The translations under genes were made by a program, and so were the position numbers. Below are positions 51,830 through 60,699 of a stretch of 64,000 nt of DNA, piece after piece. The stretch's first letter is position 1; each line of letters begins with the position of its first letter. Under the pieces are notes generated by a model that worked only from the letters and a program-made list of their open reading frames with translations, was not told where the DNA came from and ran no database searches. The stretch comes from Marivivens geojensis (GTDB lineage Bacteria; Pseudomonadota; Alphaproteobacteria; Rhodobacterales; Rhodobacteraceae), in NCBI RefSeq assembly GCF_023540835.1, contig NZ_JALKCU010000002.1, forward strand, positions 248,001 through 312,000, read 5' to 3'.

Positions 51830-52897
51830 TTATTTTTGACGGTTTCCCATATCACGTAGGATTCTTGGCAGGCGGCGCAAGGATTTATAAATCTCAATTT
51901 GCTGCGTCATTTGTGTCGCGGGATAGCCCATCATCACGCGACCCGCAGGCACATTCGCCAAAACCATCGTACCAGCCGAAGTTACAACATCATCGCCGAT
52001 TTTGAGGTTATCACCGACGCCCGTCTGACCGCCCAAAACCACGCGGTCGCCAATGACTGTCGATCCAGCAACCGCCGCATGACCCGCCATAAGGCAGTGT
52101 TTGCCCATGACCACGTTGTGCCCCAAATGGCAGCCGTTATCAATCTTTGACCCTTCGCCGACAAAGGTCGGGCGGATGGTGCCTGCGTCGATGGTCGACC
52201 CAACGCCGACCTCAACATCGTCCGAGAGGATCACGCCACCCAACGAATGAATACGGTGCTGGCGTGGATCGTTCGGAATTTGCGCCTCAGTATCACCCAA
52301 AGTCGCCCGAGCCCGCTCAACATTCGACTGTTCGGCCATGACAAAGGAAAACCCGTCCGCACCGATCACGGCGTTTGGATGCAGGATCACACGATCACCC
52401 AAGGTAACACGCCGCATTACCCGCGCTCCATCAAGGAGCACACAGTTTTCACCGATCACAGCACCGGGTGCTACGGTCACATGTGCCGCAATACGGGTGC
52501 CCGCACCGATCACAGCACCTTTGCCGATCAGAACAAATGGACCAATCGCGACGCCCTCACCCAAGGTCGCGCCCTCAGTGATCGCGGTCGGGTGAATACC
52601 GTCCTCAATATCCCACGGACGATCAAGCATTTGGGTCAGTTTCGCCATCGCAAGTCGTGCGCGCGGCGCAATGATCGCAGCCTCAAGGCCAAGCGCCTGC
52701 CAATCACAACCAGACCAAACAACAGCGACCTTCGCCTGTCCCTGCCCCAGCTTTTCCGCATAGGCAGGCGACATCGCAAGTGCGAGGTCACGCGGACCAG
52801 CCGTTGCAGGCTCTGACGCGGTATCGATTTCTAGGGACAGATCGCCCAAGGCCTCAGCCCCGAGCGCAGTTGCAATCTCTGAAACGGTATAAGCCAT
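51830..52897 (-). CDS. lpxD: UDP-3-O-acylglucosamine N-acyltransferase
   Basis: The third lipid A enzyme, which adds a 3-hydroxyacyl chain from ACP to UDP-3-O-acyl-glucosamine. The 355-aa protein has the LpxD N-terminal domain and a left-handed beta-helix of hexapeptide repeats (GEGVAIGPFVLIGKGAVIGAGT, ...), with the catalytic histidine in CHLGHNVVMGKHC. Its ribosome-binding site (GAGAGGGA) lies inside the 3' half of a palindrome described next. It is downstream of the L,D-transpeptidase gene on the same strand. Confidence 0.95.
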   Translation of the reverse strand: MAYTVSEIATALGAEALGDLSLEIDTASEPATAGPRDLALAMSPAYAEKLGQGQAKVAVVWSGCDWQALGLEAAIIAPRARLAMAKLTQMLDRPWDIEDGIHPTAITEGATLGEGVAIGPFVLIGKGAVIGAGTRIAAHVTVAPGAVIGENCVLLDGARVMRRVTLGDRVILHPNAVIGADGFSFVMAEQSNVERARATLGDTEAQIPNDPRQHRIHSLGGVILSDDVEVGVGSTIDAGTIRPTFVGEGSKIDNGCHLGHNVVMGKHCLMAGHAAVAGSTVIGDRVVLGGQTGVGDNLKIGDDVVTSAGTMVLANVPAGRVMMGYPATQMTQQIEIYKSLRRLPRILRDMGNRQK

Positions 52898-52900
52898 AAG

Positions 52901-52922
52901 TCCCTCTCAACGTTGAGAGGGA
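52901..52922 (-). promoter_or_regulatory. Perfect palindrome masking the lpxD Shine-Dalgarno
   Basis: These 22 bases are a perfect palindrome: TCCCTCTCA, then ACGT, then TGAGAGGGA. In the minus-strand mRNA they form a 9-bp hairpin with a 4-nt loop. The 3' arm is the lpxD ribosome-binding site, three bases before ATG, and the hairpin starts one base after the upstream stop. Translation of the upstream gene to its end could open it. There is no T-run, so it is not a terminator. Confidence 0.6.
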
Positions 52923-52923
52923 T

Positions 52924-54522
52924 TTACCCCTGAACGCCGCCCGCGGCTACCCCTTCGCGCGCCAAAGCATCCCAAATCACTGCGTCACGACCGTAAATGT
53001 CGCGGCGATACTGCAGTGACCCGTCCACATTGGTAAACGCAGTGCGATAATCCAGATGCACTGGCACTGGCGTCTCTAGATCAACCCGTGTCTCTTGCCC
53101 TGTCCGAAGACGGGATTGAAAGAACTCGACCGGATCAGAGGTCTGCTTCGCCAAAAGCGCATAGGCAAAGTCATGCGGATCATCCAAGCGGATGCACCCG
53201 TGACTGAAGGCACGCACTTCGCGTGCGAACAAATTCTGCGCAGGCGTGTCATGCAGATAGATGTTGTAGCGGTTCGGGAACATGAATTTCACCGACCCCA
53301 GCGCGTTGCTCGGTCCCGGCGGCTGGCGCATCGAGAACGGGAAGCTGGACGCGGAATATTGACTAAACCCATTCGCGCGGTTCACAACCTGACCATTGCT
53401 CGCCACGACTTGAAGATGGCTCACGGCCCCTGCATCGGCCTGCAAGCGCGGCAGATATTCGTTCACAATGATAGAGCGCGGCACATACCAGCTCGGGTTA
53501 ATCACCATGAATTCCATCAGATCAGAGAACTCTGGCGACTGACGGTCACTTGAGTTGGCGCCGATCACCGATCGGGTTTCAAAAGTCACGATATCGTTGT
53601 CGATAATCTTAGCGGTGAAATCCGTGAGGTTCACCCAGATATGACGTTCCCCACGCGGGATATTGAGCCAACGCTCCCGCTCCATCGCGACGATGACCGA
53701 CTGAAGACGGTCCTCAATCGGGCGGTTCAGTTCGACAATCGTTGAACCACCAGCAACACCATCGGGCGTCAAACCATTGTATTCTTGAAACTTTTGCACC
53801 GCAGCCTGAAGCGTGGCGTCATAGGTTGCCGTCACCGACCGCTCCATAAAGCCCATAGCGATCAGACGGTTGCGCAGTGCCACAACAGCTGCCCCAGTAT
53901 CGCCAGGACGAAGGGTGGCCTCTGGAACGGTCTCCCCCCAACCACCGCGCGCAATCTGATGCTCTAACCGCATTTTCGACCGCATCAACCGCGCATATTC
54001 AGCGGATTGCGGTGCGAGCGACCGTAGGTATTGCACCGGATCAGCCGTCAAAAACCCATTCAGGATCTCGATCCGATCATGCACTGGCACCTCACGCTTG
54101 ATCGCGTCCAGAACACCGTTCGGATTGAGGATACCCGTCTGCACGTCCCGCGCATAGGTGAGGAACAGTTCGCTCAACTCGACTTCCATCGCGCCTTGTT
54201 CATAAGCCGTTTTAGCCGACTGCAAACGGGCGATCAGGGCATTGGGATCAAATTTCTCAGCTGGCAAACCATGAAGCGGTGCATCCGCAAACGCACCGAG
54301 CAGCGCATTACGGCGGGCCTGCGCCAGCTCGTCCGATCCTGTCCAAATGCTAGCGAAATCTCGGGCGCGGTAGAACGCAGCCAGTTCGTCATCCATCGCA
54401 ACGGACTCTGCCACGGCTTGACGGAACGCGGTGACCTGAGCCTGCACAGGCGCAGTTGCGCCCAAAACAAAGGACATCGCGACCATAGCCGCCATAGATG
54501 ACAATCGAACCGATCTATTCAC
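52924..54522 (-). CDS. L,D-transpeptidase (YcbB/LdtD-like)
   Basis: A periplasmic enzyme that forms 3-3 cross-links in peptidoglycan. I choose GTG 54522 (GAGG upstream), which gives a clean signal peptide ending PVQA-Q and a 532-aa protein. Landmarks are a scaffold domain, a PG_binding_1 domain (LRPGDTGAAVVALRNRLIAMGF...YNGLTPDGVAGGSTIVELN) and the YkuD catalytic motif with HGCIRLDDP (C443 of this protein). The gene is divergent from a DUF882 protein, another peptidoglycan-type enzyme. Confidence 0.92.
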   Translation of the reverse strand: MNRSVRLSSMAAMVAMSFVLGATAPVQAQVTAFRQAVAESVAMDDELAAFYRARDFASIWTGSDELAQARRNALLGAFADAPLHGLPAEKFDPNALIARLQSAKTAYEQGAMEVELSELFLTYARDVQTGILNPNGVLDAIKREVPVHDRIEILNGFLTADPVQYLRSLAPQSAEYARLMRSKMRLEHQIARGGWGETVPEATLRPGDTGAAVVALRNRLIAMGFMERSVTATYDATLQAAVQKFQEYNGLTPDGVAGGSTIVELNRPIEDRLQSVIVAMERERWLNIPRGERHIWVNLTDFTAKIIDNDIVTFETRSVIGANSSDRQSPEFSDLMEFMVINPSWYVPRSIIVNEYLPRLQADAGAVSHLQVVASNGQVVNRANGFSQYSASSFPFSMRQPPGPSNALGSVKFMFPNRYNIYLHDTPAQNLFAREVRAFSHGCIRLDDPHDFAYALLAKQTSDPVEFFQSRLRTGQETRVDLETPVPVHLDYRTAFTNVDGSLQYRRDIYGRDAVIWDALAREGVAAGGVQG

Positions 54523-54844
54523 GCGTAAAGCCTCAAAACTAGTATTCGCAATTATCGACCAGAGAGACACGTTGGCGTCCCGATAGTCCACTCACAATTG
54601 CGATAATCGCCCACGGAGCCACCAAATGTTGCAGGTCCGCACCGCGAAGGCGTCGCATCACGACGCAGCTCAATCGGATTTTGCGCAAATTTTCGCCTAT
54701 TTGGCCTTTGTTAACGGACGCTAGGGCATTCTTTGGTTGGTTCAGGAATCAGTCTGTGCCATAAAGTTCCTGCATCTGGGGATGAGATGAAAACAAAACC
54801 TGCACGCCACAGCAGGTGATAGCGACGGGACAGGCGCTTCAACT
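54523..54844. promoter_or_regulatory. Divergent promoter region of the L,D-transpeptidase and DUF882 genes
   Basis: The 322-bp region holds no gene. For the rightward DUF882 gene, TTGGTT (54737-54742), 17 bp, CATAAA (54760-54765) is a likely promoter with a 70-nt leader. A GTTAAC motif occurs at 54710-54715. I could not name a clear leftward promoter. Confidence 0.5.
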
Positions 54845-55426
54845 ATGACGACAACGAATACCTCGGGAATTTCTCGTCGCGGTCTCCTTCGTGCGTTCGC
54901 CGCGACCGCTGTATCGGCAGCTCCGGCTTTCACCCCTACATTCGGTCAAGCGGCAGGGTTCCTGCGCGGCGCTGGTGATGTTCGTCGGATTAAGATGTAT
55001 TCTGGCCGCACCGGTGAAAAGATCGACATGATCTACTGGATCGAAGGCGACTATATCGCTGAATCGGTCAACCAGATCGTCCACTTTATGCGTGATTGGC
55101 GGAACAACAAAACCATCGCTATCGACACGCGTACCATCGATATTATGGCAGCCTCGCACAACCTGCTCGACGTCTCTGAACCTTATATGCTGCTGTCGGG
55201 CTATCGCTCTCCAGAAACCAACGCAATGCTGCGCCGCCAATCTTCTGGCGTTGCGCGCAATTCGCTCCACATGCGCGGTCAGGCTGCTGACCTCCGTCTG
55301 GCGAGCCGTTCTGTCAACCAGATCGCAAGCGCCGCACAATCCTGCAACGCGGGTGGCGTTGGCCGTTATGCGGGTTCGAACTTCGTCCACATGGACTGCG
55401 GTCAGGTCCGCACATGGAACGGCTAA
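54845..55426 (+). CDS. Tat-exported DUF882 (YcbK-like, M15-type) protein
   Basis: The 193-aa protein starts with a twin-arginine signal (SRRGLLRAFAATAVSAAPAF). The domain matches DUF882/peptidase M15A: LLSGYRSPETNAML, SLHMRGQAADLRL and NFVHMDCGQVRTW carry the zinc ligands H/D/H. Related proteins trim peptidoglycan cross-links (MepK-like endopeptidases cut 3-3 links). Its divergent placement next to an L,D-transpeptidase supports a shared role in 3-3 cross-link turnover. Confidence 0.9.
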   Translation: MTTTNTSGISRRGLLRAFAATAVSAAPAFTPTFGQAAGFLRGAGDVRRIKMYSGRTGEKIDMIYWIEGDYIAESVNQIVHFMRDWRNNKTIAIDTRTIDIMAASHNLLDVSEPYMLLSGYRSPETNAMLRRQSSGVARNSLHMRGQAADLRLASRSVNQIASAAQSCNAGGVGRYAGSNFVHMDCGQVRTWNG

Positions 55427-55451
55427 ACGTTCCCCAAAGAACGGAAAAACA

Positions 55452-55474
55452 GGCGCCCTCTCGGGCGCCTTTTT
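55452..55474. terminator. Terminator downstream of the DUF882 gene
   Basis: GGCGCCC-TCTC-GGGCGCC followed by five Ts; convergent with the GNAT-like gene that ends four bases later. Confidence 0.88.
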
Positions 55475-55477
55475 CAT

Positions 55478-56179
55478 TTACGCCATGACCGTTTCAGCAG
55501 GAATGGTCAGGAGGTACCGTAGGTCATCGCGGTTCATCCAACACATATGCGCGACCATCGGATCGGGGCGATCCTTGGCATACCAACTCAGCGCGGCAGG
55601 TTCGGAATGCATATAGCCTTCCCGTTCACCTAAGCCCTTGAACGCGAGTTTTTTGATGATGAACCCGATCATATGATCAGGCGACCACGTCATCAGGGCC
55701 GTGGCAAGAGCAAGCCGCGCCAGAATGCTCGACATACCGGTTCCGCGGTAGGCAGGATCGCTGATCATCCAGACATCACCGTGATAGGCACAGGTGCCCG
55801 TCATACGCCGCGCACTCGGTCCGGGGGAATAAAAAGAGCGGTCAAAGTCGATCGGCAAACCCGCAGGCGGAAAGGCCACGTATTGGTCACGGAAGTAGTC
55901 GGCGAGGCTCTGCCCCTCGATCCGCAATAGGCGCACCGCTTGGGTAAAAACGAGTCGCCCATCACGGTCCCAGCCTAGAAACCAAAACCCATCATCAGGG
56001 TGAATCGCATTAAGGTTTGGGTCGAACGGCACCCCAATCGGCTGAGGCCGATGCGCGGCGATTGTTTCGGCATAGTAATCAAAGTCGGACCCCGACTCTA
56101 ACCGAATGCCATATTTTTCCGCCAAAGTTACAATGGTGGCTACATAAAGCGCACCTTCAAAAGAATCATGGATGGTCAT
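55478..56179 (-). CDS. GNAT-like acyltransferase-fold protein
   Basis: The 233-aa protein is not recognised by name. The segment VWMISDPAYRGTGMSSILARLALATALMTW fits the acetyl-CoA binding motif A (R/Q-x-x-G-x-G) of the GNAT fold, and the region before it (GFWFLGWDRDGRLVFTQAVRLLRI) resembles the central GNAT strands. No signal peptide is present. It precedes no obvious partner; the LysR-like regulator upstream on the same strand may control it. Confidence 0.55.
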   Translation of the reverse strand: MTIHDSFEGALYVATIVTLAEKYGIRLESGSDFDYYAETIAAHRPQPIGVPFDPNLNAIHPDDGFWFLGWDRDGRLVFTQAVRLLRIEGQSLADYFRDQYVAFPPAGLPIDFDRSFYSPGPSARRMTGTCAYHGDVWMISDPAYRGTGMSSILARLALATALMTWSPDHMIGFIIKKLAFKGLGEREGYMHSEPAALSWYAKDRPDPMVAHMCWMNRDDLRYLLTIPAETVMA

Positions 56180-56253
56180 TGTCTACACTCCAAGGCTAAT
56201 CATCCTTGGAGCCATCTTGTGATCCACGACCGTTAATAAATGGTTTACCAGTG

Positions 56254-57120
56254 TTAACGAATATCCATGAGCAGGTCGCTCGGCATCCGTTCAATCTCTT
56301 CTCTGGGTAGTCCGTCGATACAGAGGTCATAGGTGCGCACCACGACCGACACTAAACCACGGCTCTGATCGGGGAACCGACAGCCCAGTAGCAATCGTTG
56401 ATAGCTGATCGGCACGGCGGCACCGCCCTTCTCACGCGGAAGCTCTGACACGATATGATCGAGCCGCACGCCTTCGGTGCGTTTCACTTCCTCAAACGGC
56501 GCAACGAGCAACCGCCCGAACCCATGCCCGCCCGGAAGATCGGCGGATTTCAGGCCGATACTGCTCAGCGCCCAATCGCGCCCGAACCATGACGAATATG
56601 AGGACTCCGCTCCGACCTCCACACAGATCCATTCCTCGCCCAAACGACGGAAAACCACGACAGCGGCACGGACCGCCTGAAACTCTGGCGCTTCAATCCG
56701 TCCCTCAGACGCGACCCACGCGTTAAAACAATCCCGCAACAACGCAGGCCCACCGTCCCAAATCCGACTGATCGGCTGTTGCTGTAGATGATAATAGTGG
56801 CCGTTCGTCTTTTCGCTGCGCAATTGATCCAGCCCACGCACCTGCCCCGACTGGTTTTTCATCCATGCATCCGACAGCGCCACAATATCGAGAGCCCCCT
56901 CCAATGCATCGCGCCCCGCATCAGTCAAAGCGTATTGGCGGTCGTTCACAGAGAACAACTCGGTCCCCCGATACTCTTCCAGTGCGCGAATGTGCCGACG
57001 GACCGTTTGACGCGTGCTATTCAACCGAGAGACAGTCCTGGAAAGGTTCAATTCCTTTGCCAAAACCGTGAACGAACGGAGCATCTCATAAAATAACGCA
57101 GCTGTTTTTGGCTCGACCAT
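56254..57120 (-). CDS. LysR-type HTH regulator with atypical C-terminal domain
   Basis: Residues about 10-70 form a LysR-like winged helix (LRSFTVLAKELNLSRTVSRLNSTRQTVRRHIRALEEYRGTELF). The other 210 residues do not resemble the usual LysR effector-binding domain. I use ATG 57120, with GGAG eight bases upstream, giving 288 aa. It is divergent from the XRE regulator at 57308 and lies 74 bp upstream of the GNAT-like gene. Confidence 0.7.
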   Translation of the reverse strand: MVEPKTAALFYEMLRSFTVLAKELNLSRTVSRLNSTRQTVRRHIRALEEYRGTELFSVNDRQYALTDAGRDALEGALDIVALSDAWMKNQSGQVRGLDQLRSEKTNGHYYHLQQQPISRIWDGGPALLRDCFNAWVASEGRIEAPEFQAVRAAVVVFRRLGEEWICVEVGAESSYSSWFGRDWALSSIGLKSADLPGGHGFGRLLVAPFEEVKRTEGVRLDHIVSELPREKGGAAVPISYQRLLLGCRFPDQSRGLVSVVVRTYDLCIDGLPREEIERMPSDLLMDIR

Positions 57121-57307
57121 CTCAATGCTCCATAAGAAAATAACGTTAAAGCAACATGTTACGGTCGAATCTTGCACCGCTCAATTTGATGGGTGATTTA
57201 TGCACCATCGAGTGGTGATAATTCAACCACTTTTAGTTGTATTTAACACGTTGAAACATAACCGTTGAGGCGAGATTTTCTCTTGCAGAAGTTGTAGAGG
57301 AAACACC

Positions 57308-57697
57308 ATGCCGCATCCTATCGATGATTTTGTTGCCCAGAAAATTCGCAACGCCCGCCTTATGCGCGGTCTGACGCAATCTGGTCTGGCCGCACAAATC
57401 GGGTGTTCGTTCCAACAGTTGCAGAAATACGAAGCCGGCCAAAACCGCGTCTCCGCCAGCCGTCTTTACCAATTCGCAACCGCACTGGACGTATCGCCTG
57501 GTTACTTTTTTGAAGGCGTCGATGATCGAGCCCCGTCGGACGATATCGACACCACAACATCGCGTATTTTGTTTGCGCTCGCTCGCGTCGAGAGCCCACA
57601 GATCAAAGAAACACTCTGCCGCATGGTTCAAGCCATTGCGAAAACAGAAGAAATGGACGGCGATTACGATGCGCCGACCTATGCGAAAACGGCCTGA
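57308..57697 (+). CDS. XRE family HTH regulator
   Basis: The 129-aa protein has an N-terminal Cro/CI-type HTH (FVAQKIRNARLMRGLTQSGLAAQIGCSFQQLQKYEAGQNRVSASRL) and a helical C-terminal half. This is the SinR/R-M controller-like class common in alphaproteobacteria. GAGG lies about eight bases before the ATG. It stands alone between the LysR-like gene and the chemoreceptor. Its target is unknown. Confidence 0.85.
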   Translation: MPHPIDDFVAQKIRNARLMRGLTQSGLAAQIGCSFQQLQKYEAGQNRVSASRLYQFATALDVSPGYFFEGVDDRAPSDDIDTTTSRILFALARVESPQIKETLCRMVQAIAKTEEMDGDYDAPTYAKTA

Positions 57698-57778
57698 ACT
57701 AAGTCGTTTTCTCGCTAAATAAAGTCACGGTTGCGCCGTTGAACCCTTTGTTAGGTGACAACAGGCAAGGCAACCGTG

Positions 57779-58891
57779 ATGACTTTAATCCCCCCAAAGT
57801 GGCCATTGATGATCCGTACTGCGGTATTCAGTATAATTTTGAACATCGTCTTCGGGTCAATTGTTGGGTTCACCTATCCTTACTGGTCCGATACCCTCGG
57901 CAACCCGGCCATAGCCATCTCGCTGATCTGGATCGGCGGAAGCATCCTGACGGCCTATATTTTGCTTCGTTGGTCTCGCAGTAGCATTCGTCCGCTTGCC
58001 AAGCTCTATCGTGCTGTTCGCAAAATGGCTGATGAAAAAGACCTTAGTGTTCAGTTGCCCGAAGCCCCGACGGGCGACCTTTCCCGCACCACCATTGCGA
58101 TCACCGATTTGATCAACCTGATCCGAGGCGTGATCACCGAGGTGACCAAAGAAATCGACGTCGCTGACAACGCAGCTGAGACGATCTACAACAGCACTCA
58201 CAACCTCCACCAAAACGCCGAACGCCAGTCCAGCACGGTCGAGCAATTGTCCTCCTCGATCGAAGAAACCGCATCCATGGTGCGCTCTAATGCGAAATCA
58301 GCGAGCACAGCAAACGACCTCGCGCGACGTACCGCGACCATTGCCAACGACGGCCAGTCGCAGGTTGAAAACATGGTTATTGCCATGGACGAGATCGACA
58401 AATCCTCTCGGGCAATCATTCAGATTATCAAAGTGATCGACGAAATCGCGTTTCAAACCAACCTCCTCGCGCTGAACGCTGCGGTCGAAGCCGCACGCGC
58501 AGGCCAACACGGTCGTGGTTTTGCGGTCGTGGCCCAAGAGGTCCGCAACCTCGCTGCGCGCTCGTCGAAGGCTGCGGGTGAGACATCACGTCTAATCGAG
58601 ACATCGCGTAAGCAGGTTGAAATTGGTGTTACGACATCGGCAACGACCCGCGAAACATTCGAGAAAATCGCTGGAGAGATTATCACCGTTGCCGATCGCA
58701 TCGAAGAGATCACCCTCGCAAGCTCTGAACAGACTCGTGCTGTGGATCAAATCAACTTGGCGATGAGTGAAATCCAGAAACTCACGCTCGAAAACCAACA
58801 GCAGGCCGAGATGCTTGCGTCTGGTGCTACACGAATGCGTAGCGGCACCCAGCGTATTCGTGGCTCTGCTCGCTCGCTGAAAACAGCGTAA
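57779..58891 (+). CDS. Methyl-accepting chemotaxis protein without a sensor domain
   Basis: The protein (about 370 aa) has two membrane helices separated by only a few residues (about 10-33 and 38-60), a HAMP-like stretch (about 60-110) and a full signalling hairpin. The hairpin tip is [44 protein letters not shown], the CheA/CheW contact. There is no periplasmic ligand domain, so it may sense membrane or internal state. I use ATG 57779 (AAGG upstream). No pentapeptide CheR tether is seen at the C-terminus. Confidence 0.88.
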   Translation: MTLIPPKWPLMIRTAVFSIILNIVFGSIVGFTYPYWSDTLGNPAIAISLIWIGGSILTAYILLRWSRSSIRPLAKLYRAVRKMADEKDLSVQLPEAPTGDLSRTTIAITDLINLIRGVITEVTKEIDVADNAAETIYNSTHNLHQNAERQSSTVEQLSSSIEETASMVRSNAKSASTANDLARRTATIANDGQSQVENMVIAMDEIDKSSRAIIQIIKVIDEIAFQTNLLALNAAVEAARAGQHGRGFAVVAQEVRNLAARSSKAAGETSRLIETSRKQVEIGVTTSATTRETFEKIAGEIITVADRIEEITLASSEQTRAVDQINLAMSEIQKLTLENQQQAEMLASGATRMRSGTQRIRGSARSLKTA

Positions 58892-58966
58892 CCTGACTAA
58901 GGCGTTGACGATCACCGCGGGTTTCCCCACAAATCCGACCATGTCGTCAACGCATTACGCCACATC

Positions 58967-59692
58967 ATGATGCCCTTGCCTGAAATCCTTCCGTTTGGTC
59001 TGGATGCGGTTCTCGTGCGGTTCGAGGCGACCATGTCGGATCAGGCCAATCGGGCGGCTTTGGGCTTTGCTGCGCATATTCGTAACAGCACCCTACCGTT
59101 TATCGAAGTGTCGAGCACACTTGCCTCTGTGACGCTAAGATTTGATCCTTTGGCGGTTGGGCTTGACGAGATTACCGCGCTGCTCCAACAGCACCTCAGG
59201 ACCCACGATTGGGGCGCCGTCGCCCTGCCCTCGGGTCGAAAACTCTGGCGCGTCCCTACCTGTTACGGTGGCGATCATGGTCCGCAATTGGCTGAGGCCG
59301 CAGAACTCGCAGGGCTTTCGACGGAGGCCGCGATTGATGCACTCGGCGTGTCACGGGTGCGCGTTTTGACCATCGGGTTTGCGCCAGGTTTGCCGTATCT
59401 CGGCACGCTGCCGCCCGAATGGAACATCCCCCGCCAAACCGCCCTTACGCCAAAGGTTCCCGCTGGTGCATTGGTCGTCGCCATCCGTCAGTTCGTGGTC
59501 TTTGCAAACGCGTCACCCACAGGCTGGCGCTGGATCGGTCAAACCGCCCTACCCCTGTTTGATCCGAAACGTAGCCCCGCGTCGCTGTTTTCCCCAGCGG
59601 ATGAGGTCATCTTTACCCCCGTGTCAGAGACTGCATTCGCGACCGCCCGAACAACCCCCTTTGGCGGCGCAACGTGGGAGGACGTGGAATGA
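58967..59692 (+). CDS. pxpB: 5-Oxoprolinase subunit PxpB (KipI family)
   Basis: The first gene of pxpBCA, the ATP-dependent prokaryotic 5-oxoprolinase that opens the pyroglutamate ring to glutamate. The 241-aa protein has the KipI/AHS1 features (LPSGRKLWRVPTCYGGDHGPQL, IGFAPGLPYLGTLPPEWNIPRQ, TPKVPAGALVVA, NASPTGWRWIGQT). It overlaps pxpC by four bases. A second ATG at 58970 is an alternative start. Confidence 0.92.
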   Translation: MMPLPEILPFGLDAVLVRFEATMSDQANRAALGFAAHIRNSTLPFIEVSSTLASVTLRFDPLAVGLDEITALLQQHLRTHDWGAVALPSGRKLWRVPTCYGGDHGPQLAEAAELAGLSTEAAIDALGVSRVRVLTIGFAPGLPYLGTLPPEWNIPRQTALTPKVPAGALVVAIRQFVVFANASPTGWRWIGQTALPLFDPKRSPASLFSPADEVIFTPVSETAFATARTTPFGGATWEDVE

Positions 59693-60699
59693 CCACGCTT
59701 ACGATCCACCGCGCTGGCCCTGCGATGACGGTCCAAGACCTCGGTCGCGAGGGGTATCTGTCGATTGGCCTTCCCCGTGGGGGCACCGCTGACCGCAAGG
59801 CCATCTGCGAAAGCGCCGCCCTCCTCGGTCAATCGCCCGATCATGCGGTGATCGAAATGGCGGGTATGGGCGGCGTGTTTTCCGTCAGTCAGCCGACCCG
59901 CATTTCCCTCACGGGTGCACCGATGCGGGCCACGATGGGTGACAGGACGCTGGCTTGGAACGCCTCTCACCTCCTCATGCCCGAGGACCGCCTGACGATC
60001 GGCCCTGCGCTCTCTGGTGTTTATGGCTACATCGGCTTTGGCGGTGGCATCGCAACAGATCTCGTTATGGGCAGCCGTTCCACCCATCTCACCTGTGGCA
60101 TCGGCGCATTGCTCGAAATTGGCGCGACCCTGCCCCTCGGCCCAGATCGGAATGCGGATCGGGTCGGAATGATCCTGCCAACAGACAATCGATTTGAAGG
60201 CGGCACCATCCGCTACATCAACGGACCACAGACAGCACTATTCGATGATGCGACCTGTGCACGGTTCACCCAAACCGAATTCATCCGCGATCCCGCCGCA
60301 AATCGCCAAGGTGTAAAACTGAACGGCTCAGGCACAGGGTTCGCGACGGCCGATCAATTGAACATCCTCTCCGACGCGATCCAGCCCGGCGACATCCAAA
60401 TGACAGGCGATGGCGTTCCCTTCGTTCTGCTGCCTGAATGCCAAACCGTCGGCGGCTATCCACGGATCGGCACCGTTATTCCGCAGGACATTCCAAAGGT
60501 CGCGCAGGCCCCAGCGGGTGCAAAAATACAATTCACCTGCATCACCCGCGAAGACGCGCTATCCTCGTATCAAAGCCCCGCAGGACTGACCCGCGACCTC
60601 TCAGCGCTGTGTAAGCCGCTGATCCGTGACCCCGCGCAAATGGCGGACCTGCTCAGCTACCAACTTATTTCCGGCATGATCACAGGATGGGACGCATGA
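59689..60699 (+). CDS. pxpC: 5-Oxoprolinase subunit PxpC (KipA / AHS2 family)
   Basis: The 336-aa biotin-carboxyltransferase-like subunit. Landmarks are HRAGPAMTVQDLGREGYLSIGLPRGGTADRKA, IEMAGMGGVFSVSQP, and QMTGDGVPFVLLPECQTVGGYPRIGTVI. I use ATG 59689, which has GGAGG upstream and overlaps the pxpB stop. The product works with PxpA and PxpB. Confidence 0.93.
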   Translation: MTTLTIHRAGPAMTVQDLGREGYLSIGLPRGGTADRKAICESAALLGQSPDHAVIEMAGMGGVFSVSQPTRISLTGAPMRATMGDRTLAWNASHLLMPEDRLTIGPALSGVYGYIGFGGGIATDLVMGSRSTHLTCGIGALLEIGATLPLGPDRNADRVGMILPTDNRFEGGTIRYINGPQTALFDDATCARFTQTEFIRDPAANRQGVKLNGSGTGFATADQLNILSDAIQPGDIQMTGDGVPFVLLPECQTVGGYPRIGTVIPQDIPKVAQAPAGAKIQFTCITREDALSSYQSPAGLTRDLSALCKPLIRDPAQMADLLSYQLISGMITGWDA

